64,000 nt of DNA. It comes from Streptococcus oralis (GTDB lineage Bacteria; Bacillota; Bacilli; Lactobacillales; Streptococcaceae). The stretch lies in contig NZ_QEWJ01000009.1 of assembly GCF_004127215.1 (NCBI RefSeq), positions 23,209-87,208 on the forward strand, read 5' to 3'. Positions 46,236-54,948 of the stretch are shown here, in pieces; within the stretch, counting starts at the first letter, position 1; every line of letters begins with the position of its first letter. The notes below the pieces were generated by a model that was not told where the DNA came from, ran no database searches, and saw only the letters and a program-made list of their open reading frames with translations. The position numbers and the translations under genes were made by a program.

Positions 46236-48572
46236 TTATTTTCTAACTTGATAACGACTGGTTAAGATAAATATCACTGTAAAGACAGCCATCATGACAA
46301 GGTAAACAGGAAATGTTTGTCCTGTAAGTGTCGAAATTTCAAGCAATTTCTGGATCCTTGGGAAGAGAGCTGTAGCTAGGAAACCTCCTACTGACCAAAC
46401 AATTAAGAGGACACGCCAGAGAGTGAATGGCATGCAGGCTCTAAATACGGATAAGAAACCGATAGACCCAAGGAGATAATAAAGTAGGGTTGAGATTTCT
46501 AACTCTGACCAACCTTGGCTAGCCCCAAATATTTTGACAAAAAGAACGCTGCAGACGACCATAAGTGCACTTGGTAGGGCACGAAGCATGGATCTTCTGA
46601 GGAAATTTAGCTCAACAGGTTTGATATTTCGCTCAAAAGTCAGAACAAATGGCGGGAAACCTTCCACGAACTGATCAATCATGGTAATCTGAATCGGAAT
46701 GAAAGGGAAAATCAAAATCCACTCAGACCGTCCTAGAAGAGCACTGGCGATACAGATGACTGTGAGCAAGAAGGAATAAATGGTCTTTATCAAGAAAATC
46801 GGTGCAATATGGGCAATGTTATTAACCACACGACGACCTTCAAAGAGAATCTCAGGAACATCATTAAAGTCTGAGTTCAATAGAACCAGATTAGCAATCT
46901 GACGAGTCGCAGGATCTCCCTCAGCCATCACGATAGAACAATCCGCCTCACGAAGGGCCAGGATGTCATTGACCCCGTCCCCCGTCATAGCCGTTGTATG
47001 ACCCGCTTTTTTCAGCGTTTGGATGATGAGTTTCTTTTGATGAGGAGAAACACGTCCGAAAATCGCAGTCTCCTCCGCCATGGCCATCAATGCCTCATCC
47101 GTAATTTTTGAACAGTCTACATAGCTGTCATAGTCCGCAAAACCGGCCTTCTGGGCAATGCTGGAAACAGTGACTGGATTGTCACCAGAGATAATCTTGA
47201 GCCCCACTTCCTGAGAACGGAGATAGTCTAGCGTCACAGCTGCTCCTTCTCGAATGGGATCCAAGATCTCCAGTAAGGCCAAAGCCTGAATATCAGATGG
47301 TTTCTGGGGCTTTTGATGGTCTAGTTTTTCCTGACTGAGAGCCAAGACCAAGACACGCGAACCTCTCTCCAAGGCCTCTCTAGCTTCAGGGACTTCAGAG
47401 TCCAACAACATCTCAGGTGCCCCTAAGAAAACCGTCCCCAGACCTTCCAACTCCATTGCTCCCCACTTGCGGTCGCTTGAGAAAGGAAGATTGGAAAGCA
47501 TAGGATAGGCAGCTTCTCCCACAAAACGCTTTCGAATAGCTTGGGCTGTTGGATTTTTATCCTCACTATGAGCGATGTAGCTGGTTAGAATACTGGCAAT
47601 AGCCTCGTCACCATAAGTTTCCGTCAGTGGAAGAACATCCTCCACCTGCATCTTTCCTTGGGTGATGGTTCCCGTCTTGTCCAGACAGAGCATATCCACG
47701 CGCGCCAAGGTCTCAACAGAGTACATCTCCTGTACCAAAACCTTTTTCAGACCCAGCTTAATCACCGCAGTCAAAAGAGAGGTGATGGTCAAAAGGGCGA
47801 TTCCCTTAGGCAACATGCCCAAAAGTGCTGTCGAAGAATTTACAACGGATGACTTGAGAGGTAAACCTTTTAAAATCAAGGCTTCTAGCAAGAGAGCCAG
47901 ACCAAATGGAATGATAATCTTCCCAGTGAAACCAGCTAGTTTGTCCAGCGATTTCATGATACGGGAGTTGATAGGTTTCACTGTCTTAGCTTCCAGCATG
48001 AGTTTAGCAGCATAGTTTTCTGCCCCAACATGATGAACTTGAGCTAAAACTGATCCACTGGCTAAGAAACTTCCAGACAAAAGCAAGGCGTCCACTTCTT
48101 TTTGCACCAAATCACTCTCACCCGTCAACATGGCTTCATTGACTTCCGCAAAGCCTTCCAAAACCAAGGCATCACTAGGAATCTGCTCTCCTGCAGACAA
48201 ACGAATGACATCTCCTAACACCAATTCTTCTGGATTGAGAGCGACTTCTTGGCCATCACGGATGGTTTTGACCTTTTCCTTGGTCATGAGATTGAGCTTG
48301 TCCACCATGTGTTTGGCACGTAGCTCAGTCACAATCCCAGAAAAAGCGTTAAAGCAAATAACGGCAAAGAAAACCAGATTGCTCCAAGCCTGCACAAAGG
48401 CCAGCGCTAGGGCAATGGCAAAGTTCAAAGCGTTAAAAAGGGTAAAGACATTTCGTTTGATGATTTGCCAAGTACTGGTACTAGCTGAAGCGGTAAAGTC
48501 ATTGACCAAACCTTGAGCCTGTCTTTCCTTGACTTCTCTTTGGGTTAATCCCATTATCTTATTTTTATCCAT
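46236..48572 (-). CDS. exp7: Cation-transporting P-type ATPase (Exp7-like)
   Basis: A 778-residue P-type ATPase very similar to pneumococcal Exp7. The start MDKNKIMGLTQREV at 48572 is used; no strong ribosome site precedes it or the alternative ATG at 48584. Motifs: MLTGESDLVQKE, the ion-site segment with GMLPKGIALLT, phosphorylation site LDKTGTITQGKM, and MTGDGVNDILALRE. About ten membrane helices. The transported ion is not established from sequence; the family sits near Ca/Mg/Mn pumps. It is monocistronic and divergent from plsC. Confidence 0.9.
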   Translation of the reverse strand: MDKNKIMGLTQREVKERQAQGLVNDFTASASTSTWQIIKRNVFTLFNALNFAIALALAFVQAWSNLVFFAVICFNAFSGIVTELRAKHMVDKLNLMTKEKVKTIRDGQEVALNPEELVLGDVIRLSAGEQIPSDALVLEGFAEVNEAMLTGESDLVQKEVDALLLSGSFLASGSVLAQVHHVGAENYAAKLMLEAKTVKPINSRIMKSLDKLAGFTGKIIIPFGLALLLEALILKGLPLKSSVVNSSTALLGMLPKGIALLTITSLLTAVIKLGLKKVLVQEMYSVETLARVDMLCLDKTGTITQGKMQVEDVLPLTETYGDEAIASILTSYIAHSEDKNPTAQAIRKRFVGEAAYPMLSNLPFSSDRKWGAMELEGLGTVFLGAPEMLLDSEVPEAREALERGSRVLVLALSQEKLDHQKPQKPSDIQALALLEILDPIREGAAVTLDYLRSQEVGLKIISGDNPVTVSSIAQKAGFADYDSYVDCSKITDEALMAMAEETAIFGRVSPHQKKLIIQTLKKAGHTTAMTGDGVNDILALREADCSIVMAEGDPATRQIANLVLLNSDFNDVPEILFEGRRVVNNIAHIAPIFLIKTIYSFLLTVICIASALLGRSEWILIFPFIPIQITMIDQFVEGFPPFVLTFERNIKPVELNFLRRSMLRALPSALMVVCSVLFVKIFGASQGWSELEISTLLYYLLGSIGFLSVFRACMPFTLWRVLLIVWSVGGFLATALFPRIQKLLEISTLTGQTFPVYLVMMAVFTVIFILTSRYQVRK

Positions 48573-48668
48573 AAATTCTATCATATCATTTTTTCTAGCA
48601 GAATTCTAATCTCATCCAAAATATCTCCACTGATAACTGAAAAAGTTTGCCAGTAGTCTTTCGATAAG

Positions 48669-48674
48669 GTATAA
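48669..48674 (+). promoter_or_regulatory. -10 element of plsC
   Basis: TATAAT in AAGGTATAATAATAA lies 32 bases before the plsC start. The -35 is weak. Confidence 0.5.
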
Positions 48675-48705
48675 TAATAAAAGCAATACAATCGAAGGAG
48701 ATCTC

Positions 48706-49455
48706 ATGTTTTATACTTATTTGCGTGGACTAGTCATGCTGATCTTGTGGTCCATCAATGGCAATGCCCACTATCACAATACTGATAAAATCCCTAGCCA
48801 AGATGAAAACTATATCCTCGTAGCACCTCATCGGACTTGGTGGGATCCAGTTTACATGGCTTTTGCGACCAAACCAAAACAATTCATCTTTATGGCCAAA
48901 AAAGAGCTGTTTAACAACCGCATCTTTGGCTGGTGGATCCGTATGTGTGGGGCCTTTCCTATCGACCGGGAAAATCCTAGCGCCTCTGCTATCAAATACC
49001 CTATCAATGTCCTCAAAAAAAGTGACCGTTCCCTTATCATGTTTCCTAGTGGTAGTCGCCACTCGACAGATGTCAAAGGCGGAGTTGCTCTGATTGCCAA
49101 GATGGCTAAGGTCCGTATCATGCCGGTTACCTACACCGGTCCCATGACCTTGAAAGGCTTGATTAGCCGTGAACGTGTCGATATGAACTTTGGAAATCCA
49201 ATCGATATCTCAGACATTAAGAAAATGAATGATGAAGGAATCGAAATGGTTGCAGATCGTATCCAAGCAGAATTCCAACGTTTGGATGAAGAAACCAAAC
49301 AATGGCGCAACGATAAAAAACCAAACCCACTCTGGTGGTTTGTCCGCATCCCTGCCCTTATCCTTGCAGTGCTTGTTGGTATCCTAACAATTATCTTTAC
49401 CTTCATCGCAAGCTTTGTCTGGAATCCAGATAAAAAGAGAGAGGCTCTTGGTTAA
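48706..49455 (+). CDS. plsC: 1-acyl-sn-glycerol-3-phosphate acyltransferase
   Basis: Makes phosphatidic acid from lysophosphatidic acid at the membrane. The 249-residue protein has the HX4D motif in VAPHRTWWDPVY, block II GAFPIDREN, block III MFPSGSRHST and block IV VMPVTYTGP-type (IMPVTYTGP). A C-terminal hydrophobic helix is at about 210-240. GAAGGAGATC precedes the start. It is the last core gene before the accessory island. Confidence 0.94.
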   Translation: MFYTYLRGLVMLILWSINGNAHYHNTDKIPSQDENYILVAPHRTWWDPVYMAFATKPKQFIFMAKKELFNNRIFGWWIRMCGAFPIDRENPSASAIKYPINVLKKSDRSLIMFPSGSRHSTDVKGGVALIAKMAKVRIMPVTYTGPMTLKGLISRERVDMNFGNPIDISDIKKMNDEGIEMVADRIQAEFQRLDEETKQWRNDKKPNPLWWFVRIPALILAVLVGILTIIFTFIASFVWNPDKKREALG

Positions 49456-49461
49456 AAAATA

Positions 49462-49499
49462 CAATTATCCCTTGACTTTTGCCAAGGGATAATTCTTTT
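49462..49499. terminator. Bidirectional terminator plsC / esterase gene
   Basis: AATTATCCCTTG...CAAGGGATAATT with flanking A- and T-runs, between convergent genes ending at 49455 and 49498. Confidence 0.88.
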
Positions 49500-50190
49500 A
49501 TTCAATTTCCCATTTTTGAGCCAACCAGCTAGAAAAGGCTATAAATCGTTCAGCCACTTGCTCATGGTGTCCATAAGGATCAAAGACAAACTGACCAGTC
49601 GGATAGCGTTTCTGAAGACTGGTATGGATCTGCTCAGCATAGGCTGGTGCTTGAGCCAAGCGATTGGCATGATGGGCTCCTTCTGTTTGACCATTCTGTA
49701 AATACAGCAAACAATCTAGATTTCTCACTTTCTCTTCCTTGCAATAAGTCACAAAATCAGGATACCAAAAGGAACCACAGATAGAGAAGACACAGGAGAC
49801 CTTATCAAAGCTGAAAAGACTGTAAACTGCCGCCAAACCACCTAATGAATACCCTCCATAGGCAAGGCGATTTTTGTCCACTCTATAAAGAGACTGCAAC
49901 TTGTCTAAAAGACCTCCAAATAAATGACCATGATAGGCATTTGCCTGACCACCAAAATCTGGAGCTCCATCTCTCAGAGCAGATGCTTTCCAGGGAGTGT
50001 AGTCATCTAGGCGATTTTCAGAAGTCAAACCCACTAAAATCACAGATTCGGAAAGGGTTGATAGGAAATCCAAGTTTCCATCATTCAAGAGAATCGCTGG
50101 ATAGGTTTGATTGGGATTATAGGTCGAGGGAAGGCTGATTTTGACTTGGATTCCTTCCCAATCAAACTCATTATTTATTGATAAAGTCAT
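49498..50190 (-). CDS. Alpha/beta-hydrolase esterase, Fes/enterochelin-esterase-like
   Basis: A 230-residue cytoplasmic (no signal peptide) esterase-D-type hydrolase. The nucleophile elbow is GGYSLGGLAAV, the catalytic His is in PYGHHEQVAERF, and DYTPWKASALRDGAPDFGG resembles the N-terminal part of siderophore esterases. The ATG at 50190 overlaps the lipoprotein gene by 20 bases, so it is translated with the importer. The context suggests hydrolysis of an imported ferric siderophore to free iron. The substrate is unknown. Confidence 0.82.
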   Translation of the reverse strand: MTLSINNEFDWEGIQVKISLPSTYNPNQTYPAILLNDGNLDFLSTLSESVILVGLTSENRLDDYTPWKASALRDGAPDFGGQANAYHGHLFGGLLDKLQSLYRVDKNRLAYGGYSLGGLAAVYSLFSFDKVSCVFSICGSFWYPDFVTYCKEEKVRNLDCLLYLQNGQTEGAHHANRLAQAPAYAEQIHTSLQKRYPTGQFVFDPYGHHEQVAERFIAFSSWLAQKWEIE

Positions 50191-51181
50191 TGATTTTCTC
50201 AAGGGAATCAATCACTGCTGGACCATAGTCCATCAACTCATCGTAAGAGATGGTCATGATTTTTTGATTCTTAATTGCAGGAACGTTTTCCAATACCTCA
50301 TTTGCCTTCATCAACTCTACTGCGTTGGCATCCAATTTTTTATTACGGTCACTGGTCACATAGATAATCAACTCAGGATCCATTGACACGAGATTTTCCA
50401 AGGTCAAGCCTGATGTTCCCGTTGCAACGTTGGTATAACCAAGTTGATTTAGCAAGCTTTCTTGCAAAGCAGACTTGTAAGCACCGAAGGTTTCGTCGTT
50501 ATATGCAACCATAATCAAAGCCTTTTTCTTCTCACCTTGACTTGCTGGATTAGCTTTCTTAACAGCCTCAATTTTAGCTTGTAATTGAGATGCGTACTCA
50601 TTAGCCTTGTCCTGAACATTAAAAATCATTCCAAGATTTTTGACATCTTCTACAATATTCCCCAAATCTTGCTGAATCGTTGAAAGAGATGCTTTTTGTG
50701 TATAGACTGGGATTTTATTTTCATTCCAAGTGCTAACTGCCCCTAAGGATTTTTCAGAAAACATCATGTTTCGACCCATGACGGCATCTGGCTCATAGGA
50801 AAGGACAGTCTCTTGTGAGACTGTTTTTTTATCACCGATTTGAGGAATAGTCGCAATTGCGTCCTTGTATTTACCTGTTACGGCATTATCAGGGTTGAGC
50901 ATGCCAGCAATTTTATCCTTCAACCCTAACTCCAACAAGATTTCAGTGGTTGACAGATTGTTGGTGATAACTTTTTCAGGTGCCTTGTCAAAGACTTGTT
51001 CGACTTCATTTCCCTTAGCATCATAGGTTTTGACCGTTAGTGGATAAGTCGTCTCTGTGCTCGCCTTTTGACTTGTTTCTGCGCTAGATTGTGTGGTAGC
51101 TTTTTCTGTAGTAGTGTTGCCACAAGCTGCCATGGTTAAGGTAGCTACTGTTACGAGTAAAATGCTTAGTGTTTTTTTCAT
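50171..51181 (-). CDS. Iron(III)-siderophore type ABC transporter substrate-binding lipoprotein
   Basis: A 336-residue secreted lipoprotein. The signal peptide ends in the lipobox TMAAC (Cys20), followed by a Thr/Ser/Ala-rich linker (GNTTTEKATTQSS). The mature part is a FecB/TroA-like two-lobe binder with KVITNNLSTTEILLELGLKDKIAGM, YEPDAVMGRNMMF and LENLVSMDPELIIYV (quoted in short pieces). The family binds ferric siderophores, haem or B12. The Fes-like esterase in the same operon favours a siderophore. It lies 19 bases after the ATPase gene. Confidence 0.88.
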   Translation of the reverse strand: MKKTLSILLVTVATLTMAACGNTTTEKATTQSSAETSQKASTETTYPLTVKTYDAKGNEVEQVFDKAPEKVITNNLSTTEILLELGLKDKIAGMLNPDNAVTGKYKDAIATIPQIGDKKTVSQETVLSYEPDAVMGRNMMFSEKSLGAVSTWNENKIPVYTQKASLSTIQQDLGNIVEDVKNLGMIFNVQDKANEYASQLQAKIEAVKKANPASQGEKKKALIMVAYNDETFGAYKSALQESLLNQLGYTNVATGTSGLTLENLVSMDPELIIYVTSDRNKKLDANAVELMKANEVLENVPAIKNQKIMTISYDELMDYGPAVIDSLEKINDFINK

Positions 51182-51200
51182 ATTGTTTTCCTTTTCATTC

Positions 51201-51956
51201 TTATAAATAGTGAATCATGGCTTGCTGATCCTCGGTCCAAGTAACCTGACTTTGAACTCCGTATACAATTTGCAATGACTCTGGGGTGATGGTCTCCTTT
51301 GGAGTCCCTTGGTAAAGGATTTTCCCCTCTTTCATTAGATAGAGATAATCCGAATAGCGACAAGCAAGTTGAATATCATGCAGGACAGCTAGAACATTAA
51401 TCTTGAGCTCCTTTACAATGGCCAACAAGTCTAGCTGATACTTGATATCTAGATGATTGGTTGGTTCGTCCAGAAGCAAGAGAGTCGGTTCTTGTGCCAA
51501 GGCGCGGGCTAATAAGACTCGCTGCTTTTCTCCACCTGACAGAGACGAATAGAGACGAGTTTTCTTCTCAAGCATATCCACCTTGACGAGAGCATCTTGA
51601 ACGAGGGCATAATCCCTTTCCTTTTCCTTCTGTAAAAAAGAGAGGTGGGGAGTTCTGCCCAGCAAGACGATTTCCTCAACTGTACAATCAAACTGCAATT
51701 GATTAAACTGGGTGACAACTGCCATTTGCTTGGCTGTTTCTTTGAGTGACCAATGCTCCAGTGGCTTTCCATCTAGGCTTATCAAGCCTTTGTCCGCCTT
51801 TTCCTGACGATAGAGGAGTTTAAGCAGGCTGGTTTTTCCACTTCCATTTGGTCCTAGTATCGTGTGAAATTGATGCCCTTCAACCTTAAGAGAAACTCCT
51901 CTGAGAATTTTTTTCTCTCCCAGTCCAAAATGGATATCTTGACAAATCAAGTCCAT
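51201..51956 (-). CDS. Iron-siderophore ABC transporter ATP-binding protein (FecE/FhuC family)
   Basis: A 251-residue ATPase. Walker A LGPNGSGKTSLLKLL, signature LSGGEKQRVLLARAL, Walker [13 protein letters not shown] and the switch His in VLHDIQLACRY are intact. It is 1 base downstream of the permease gene and pairs with it. No other ATPase is in the operon. Confidence 0.92.
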   Translation of the reverse strand: MDLICQDIHFGLGEKKILRGVSLKVEGHQFHTILGPNGSGKTSLLKLLYRQEKADKGLISLDGKPLEHWSLKETAKQMAVVTQFNQLQFDCTVEEIVLLGRTPHLSFLQKEKERDYALVQDALVKVDMLEKKTRLYSSLSGGEKQRVLLARALAQEPTLLLLDEPTNHLDIKYQLDLLAIVKELKINVLAVLHDIQLACRYSDYLYLMKEGKILYQGTPKETITPESLQIVYGVQSQVTWTEDQQAMIHYL

Positions 51957-51957
51957 A

Positions 51958-53004
51958 TTAGCCCCTCACCTCCCTTCGCCTACCTCCAACAATGTAGATA
52001 AAGAAGGGAGCACCTACTAAGGCTGTGAAAATACCAATAGGAAGCTCTGCGTTTTGAATAATGATACGAGAGAGTACATCTGCCCAGATGACAAAGAGGG
52101 CACCAAGTATGGTCGCAACAGGAAAAAGCCTCCTGTAATTCGTTCCTACTAACCCTCGAGCTAAGTGAGGAGTAATCAGACCAACAAATCCAATAATCCC
52201 ACAAGTAGCCACTAATACTGCTGTCAGCACAGCCACCATGGTCACATAAAGATACCAATAAAAGCGTAAGGGAATCCCCAAAGTTAAAGCAGCCTCATCT
52301 CCCATCATCATCGCATTGAAAATCCTATACTGAGTAGAGAAAAATAGAAAGGCTATTCCTACTACCATAGTTGGCAGGACTAAGTCAGACCAGGTAGTCC
52401 CGGCTAGCGAGCCCATGGTCCAAAATTTAATAGTCATCACACTGTCCGCATTAGCGCCGACTGAGATGATAAAGTTGGAAAAAGCCAGAAAGAGAGCGTT
52501 GACTACCGTTCCTGATAAAATCAGACTGGAAGTCGTCATTCTTCCCTGCATAGAGGCAATGATGAGGACAGCGACTGTTGCCAAAATAGCTCCAAGAAAA
52601 GCTCCAAGGCTAATTATCACTTTTAAACCAAGAATGATGCTCAAGGTTGCTCCTAGAGTTGCACCAGCAGAGATTCCTAAGACATAAGGCTCTGCGATGG
52701 GATTGTTCACTGTAGACTGCATCACGCTACCACACATGGAAAGGCCAGCCCCTACTATCAGACCTAACAATACTCTGGGGAATCTCATGTTCCACACAAT
52801 GGCAAGAGTAGACCTGGAAACCTCTCCTATCTCAAGAGGAATCCCCAATCTGCTCAAAATAATCCGATAGGTATCTTCTAGATCAATCGCAACAGATCCC
52901 ATAGAAACTGCTAGAAAGAGAGAAATCCCTAAAACACCTAACAAAATACCTAAAAGTAACACAAATTGCAGGTCCTGTCGGCTTCCAGAAAATTTGGAAA
53001 GCAT
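51958..53004 (-). CDS. Iron-siderophore ABC transporter permease (FecCD family)
   Basis: A 348-residue BtuC-type permease with about ten helices. Family motifs: RFPRVLLGLIVGAGLSMCG, NPIAEPYVLGISAGA, and the ATPase-coupling segment GFVGLITPHLARGLVG (all in short pieces). Only one permease gene is present, so a homodimer is expected. It is the first gene of a four-gene operon permease-ATPase-lipoprotein-esterase. The start follows GGAGG. An extended -10 promoter lies at 53055-53060. Confidence 0.92.
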   Translation of the reverse strand: MLSKFSGSRQDLQFVLLLGILLGVLGISLFLAVSMGSVAIDLEDTYRIILSRLGIPLEIGEVSRSTLAIVWNMRFPRVLLGLIVGAGLSMCGSVMQSTVNNPIAEPYVLGISAGATLGATLSIILGLKVIISLGAFLGAILATVAVLIIASMQGRMTTSSLILSGTVVNALFLAFSNFIISVGANADSVMTIKFWTMGSLAGTTWSDLVLPTMVVGIAFLFFSTQYRIFNAMMMGDEAALTLGIPLRFYWYLYVTMVAVLTAVLVATCGIIGFVGLITPHLARGLVGTNYRRLFPVATILGALFVIWADVLSRIIIQNAELPIGIFTALVGAPFFIYIVGGRRREVRG

Positions 53005-53054
53005 GCAAACCTCCTTCGATAGAATATTAAAAATTTAGAAAATTCTCATGAAAA

Positions 53055-53060
53055 GTATAC
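53055..53060 (-). promoter_or_regulatory. Extended -10 promoter of the siderophore operon
   Basis: TGGTATACT on the minus strand gives a TG-extended -10 about 50 bases before the permease start. No obvious Fur-type box was recognised. Confidence 0.6.
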
Positions 53061-53111
53061 CATATTTTCGACTATGTAACAAGCTGAGAAAAATAAATAT
53101 AGTTGATTTTG

Positions 53112-53198
53112 CAGTGCTAGGAACCGTAACCGAAGATAATACTTGAGTATATCAAGGTACGGTGATAACATAAAAAACTCTCTGAAAATCAGAGAGCT
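53112..53198. repeat. Flanking direct repeat, left copy (with terminator)
   Basis: This ~87-base unit starts CAGTGCTAGGAACCGTAACC and contains the small palindromic core ATACTTGAGTAT. It ends in a CTCTCTGA...TCAGAGAG hairpin. It is nearly identical and in the same orientation as 59760-59845. The hairpin end (53171-53198), read on the minus strand, has a T-run and should terminate the immunity-gene array. Confidence 0.88.
53171..53198 (-). terminator. Terminator of the LXG toxin/immunity array
   Basis: The minus strand has AGCTCTCTGATTTTCAGAGAG followed by TTTTTTATG, 33 bases past the last immunity gene. Confidence 0.82.
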
Positions 53199-53230
53199 GT
53201 CTGTTTATATAATCAGTGAGAATCTTTATA

Positions 53231-53845
53231 TCACCAATTCTCCCACTGGGGTTCAATCTTGACATCGCCATAATTACTTGGCGAGTACTTGCTGTCATAA
53301 ATCGAGCACCAATCTTTCAGGACTTTCTGGTTGACGATTTCGTCGAAGTAAGAATCCAAATCCTTAGCTGTAATACCGTACTGCTCTAAGTAGGATTTTA
53401 CCTGATCTTCGTCTTCAATATAAGTTTCCGTATCTGCTTTCTTTAAACCTATCTTTACATTTTTCTTTAAAACACGATCCTTACGAGTATATTTATTCCA
53501 TAAGCGAACTCTCGTGTTTGGTCCTACTTGCCTCTCAAATGAAACGGAGCTTAATTGAGATGTATATTCAAAATTAAACCCAATTTCTATCTCAGAATAA
53601 TCTGACGGTGTTTTCTCTTTGTTGTATAATCCGAACGGAGTATACGAAATATTAGGGTCATCACTTGGCCAATCTGGTCTGATTTTAAATCCATCTATGT
53701 TTCTTAAAATATTATTTGACCGATATGTCTTCTCCGTCTCCTGATAAATTTCATCAAAGATATTTTTAGGTTGATGGATAAAAAAGTAGAAACAAGATGA
53801 TACGATTATCACGAATAAGGCTACTAAACCAAGGATTTTCTTCAT
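53231..53845 (-). CDS. TipC-like immunity protein, paralogue 5
   Basis: A 204-residue protein with an N-terminal membrane helix (LGLVALFVIIVSSCFYFF) and an extracytoplasmic domain. The first ~60 residues nearly match paralogue 2. The middle (KIGLKKADTETYIEDE) matches paralogue 3, so it is mosaic. The C-terminal ~50 residues (SYLEQYG...DWCSIYDSKYSPSNYGDV...WENW) are shared by all five. TipC of S. intermedius neutralises the LXG lipid II phosphatase TelC outside the membrane, which would explain the anchor. Its start is 4 bases after paralogue 4 without a good ribosome site, so it is probably coupled. Confidence 0.82.
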   Translation of the reverse strand: MKKILGLVALFVIIVSSCFYFFIHQPKNIFDEIYQETEKTYRSNNILRNIDGFKIRPDWPSDDPNISYTPFGLYNKEKTPSDYSEIEIGFNFEYTSQLSSVSFERQVGPNTRVRLWNKYTRKDRVLKKNVKIGLKKADTETYIEDEDQVKSYLEQYGITAKDLDSYFDEIVNQKVLKDWCSIYDSKYSPSNYGDVKIEPQWENW

Positions 53846-53849
53846 ACTA

Positions 53850-54458
53850 TCACCAATTCTCCCACTGGGTTTCGACTTTCACATCGCCATAGTTGCTCGG
53901 CGCGTACTTGCTGTCATAAATCGAGCACCAGTCCTTCAAGACTTTCTGGTTGACGATTTCGTCGTAGTCTTGCTCTAATTCTTCTTTAGAAATATTATTT
54001 TTTCTTAAATATTCTCTTACTTTTTCTTCATCATCAATAAATTGACCTGGTTTCCTTGGCTCTTCAAAAATCGCAAGCTCCTTTTTGAGTACTTTCTTTT
54101 GCATATTATAGTGTGCCGAATACCATAGGGTAATATTCGAATTAGTCTTTCTTTCAAAAAGAATCAACACTCCCTTTATACCTTCTCCAAAATTAAAGTT
54201 AATGGTTATATCACTATAGCCTTTGGGAAGAGTTTCATACTTTCCAAAAGGAGTATAGGATATATTTGGGTCATCACTTGGCCAACCTGGACTGATTTTA
54301 AACCCATCTATGTTTCTTAAAATATTATTTGTATGATATGTCTTCTCTGTCTCCTGGTAGATTTCATCAAAAATGTTGTTAGGTTGTTTAGGAAAAAAGT
54401 AAAAATAAAATAATACAACTGGTAAGACTAAAGCTAATAAACTGAATATTTTTCTCAT
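53850..54458 (-). CDS. TipC-like immunity protein, paralogue 4
   Basis: About 202 residues with membrane helix IFSLLALVLPVVLFYFYFF, the most different anchor of the five. It has PNNIFDEIYQETEKTYHTNN, then a middle (GKYETLPKGYSDITINFNF and FERKTNSNITLWYSAHYN) unlike the other copies, and the shared C-terminal DWCSIYDSKYAPSNYGDV. Of three ATGs in a row, the third (54458) has GGAGG at six bases. It follows the detached open toxin tip and may be its cognate partner. Confidence 0.82.
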   Translation of the reverse strand: MRKIFSLLALVLPVVLFYFYFFPKQPNNIFDEIYQETEKTYHTNNILRNIDGFKISPGWPSDDPNISYTPFGKYETLPKGYSDITINFNFGEGIKGVLILFERKTNSNITLWYSAHYNMQKKVLKKELAIFEEPRKPGQFIDDEEKVREYLRKNNISKEELEQDYDEIVNQKVLKDWCSIYDSKYAPSNYGDVKVETQWENW

Positions 54459-54468
54459 CATCATCCTC

Positions 54469-54948
54469 CTACTCCGCCACGGCTTCCAAGCGATTTAAAA
54501 ATGTCGATACTTCTGGATAGTTACTTTTGATATATGCTTTAATAGCATCATCCCCTTTTTCCATAATCTCTAATGGGAGGATACTAGCATAGATAGCACT
54601 TCTGACCTGTTTCCAATCTTTATTTTTCAAGAATTCTCTTTCTCTCAGAGTCGAATCCTTTTGAAGGTCAGCATAGTAAGAAGTTATGGCTTGGTCATAG
54701 GATTGCCCCTTCTGCATGCGGCCGATAAGGTTGACCGAGTCTAGGTCTGCTTTGTAATCATCCTCACCAATACTTGGTTTTTTATCCGTAGCATTTTTAG
54801 TCGTGTCTCCTTCCCAGCCTGAAAGATCCTTGACACGCTCTCTACCGCCATAGAAATCGGATAATTGGAAACTGCTAGGATTTAGATGAGTAGCCATGGT
54901 AATGGACTGGTGAGTGAAGTCTGCGTGACCTATCACCAATTCTCCCAC
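54469..54948 (-). CDS. Detached toxin tip (orphan C-terminal domain), open frame
   Basis: Encodes the last 153 residues of the LXG toxin family (from GHADFTHQSITMAT at 54930), and no LXG domain. It keeps LSGWEGDTT and the acidic IGEDDYKADLDSVNLIG. Its C-terminal part (ASILPLEIMEKGDDAIKAY) differs from that of the complete toxin. The only start is a GTG at 54948 inside the end of paralogue 3, adding six residues (VGELVI, first as fMet). Without the LXG part it should not be secreted. It may be a silent donor for recombination into the full toxin. Confidence 0.75.
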   Translation of the reverse strand: MGELVIGHADFTHQSITMATHLNPSSFQLSDFYGGRERVKDLSGWEGDTTKNATDKKPSIGEDDYKADLDSVNLIGRMQKGQSYDQAITSYYADLQKDSTLREREFLKNKDWKQVRSAIYASILPLEIMEKGDDAIKAYIKSNYPEVSTFLNRLEAVAE

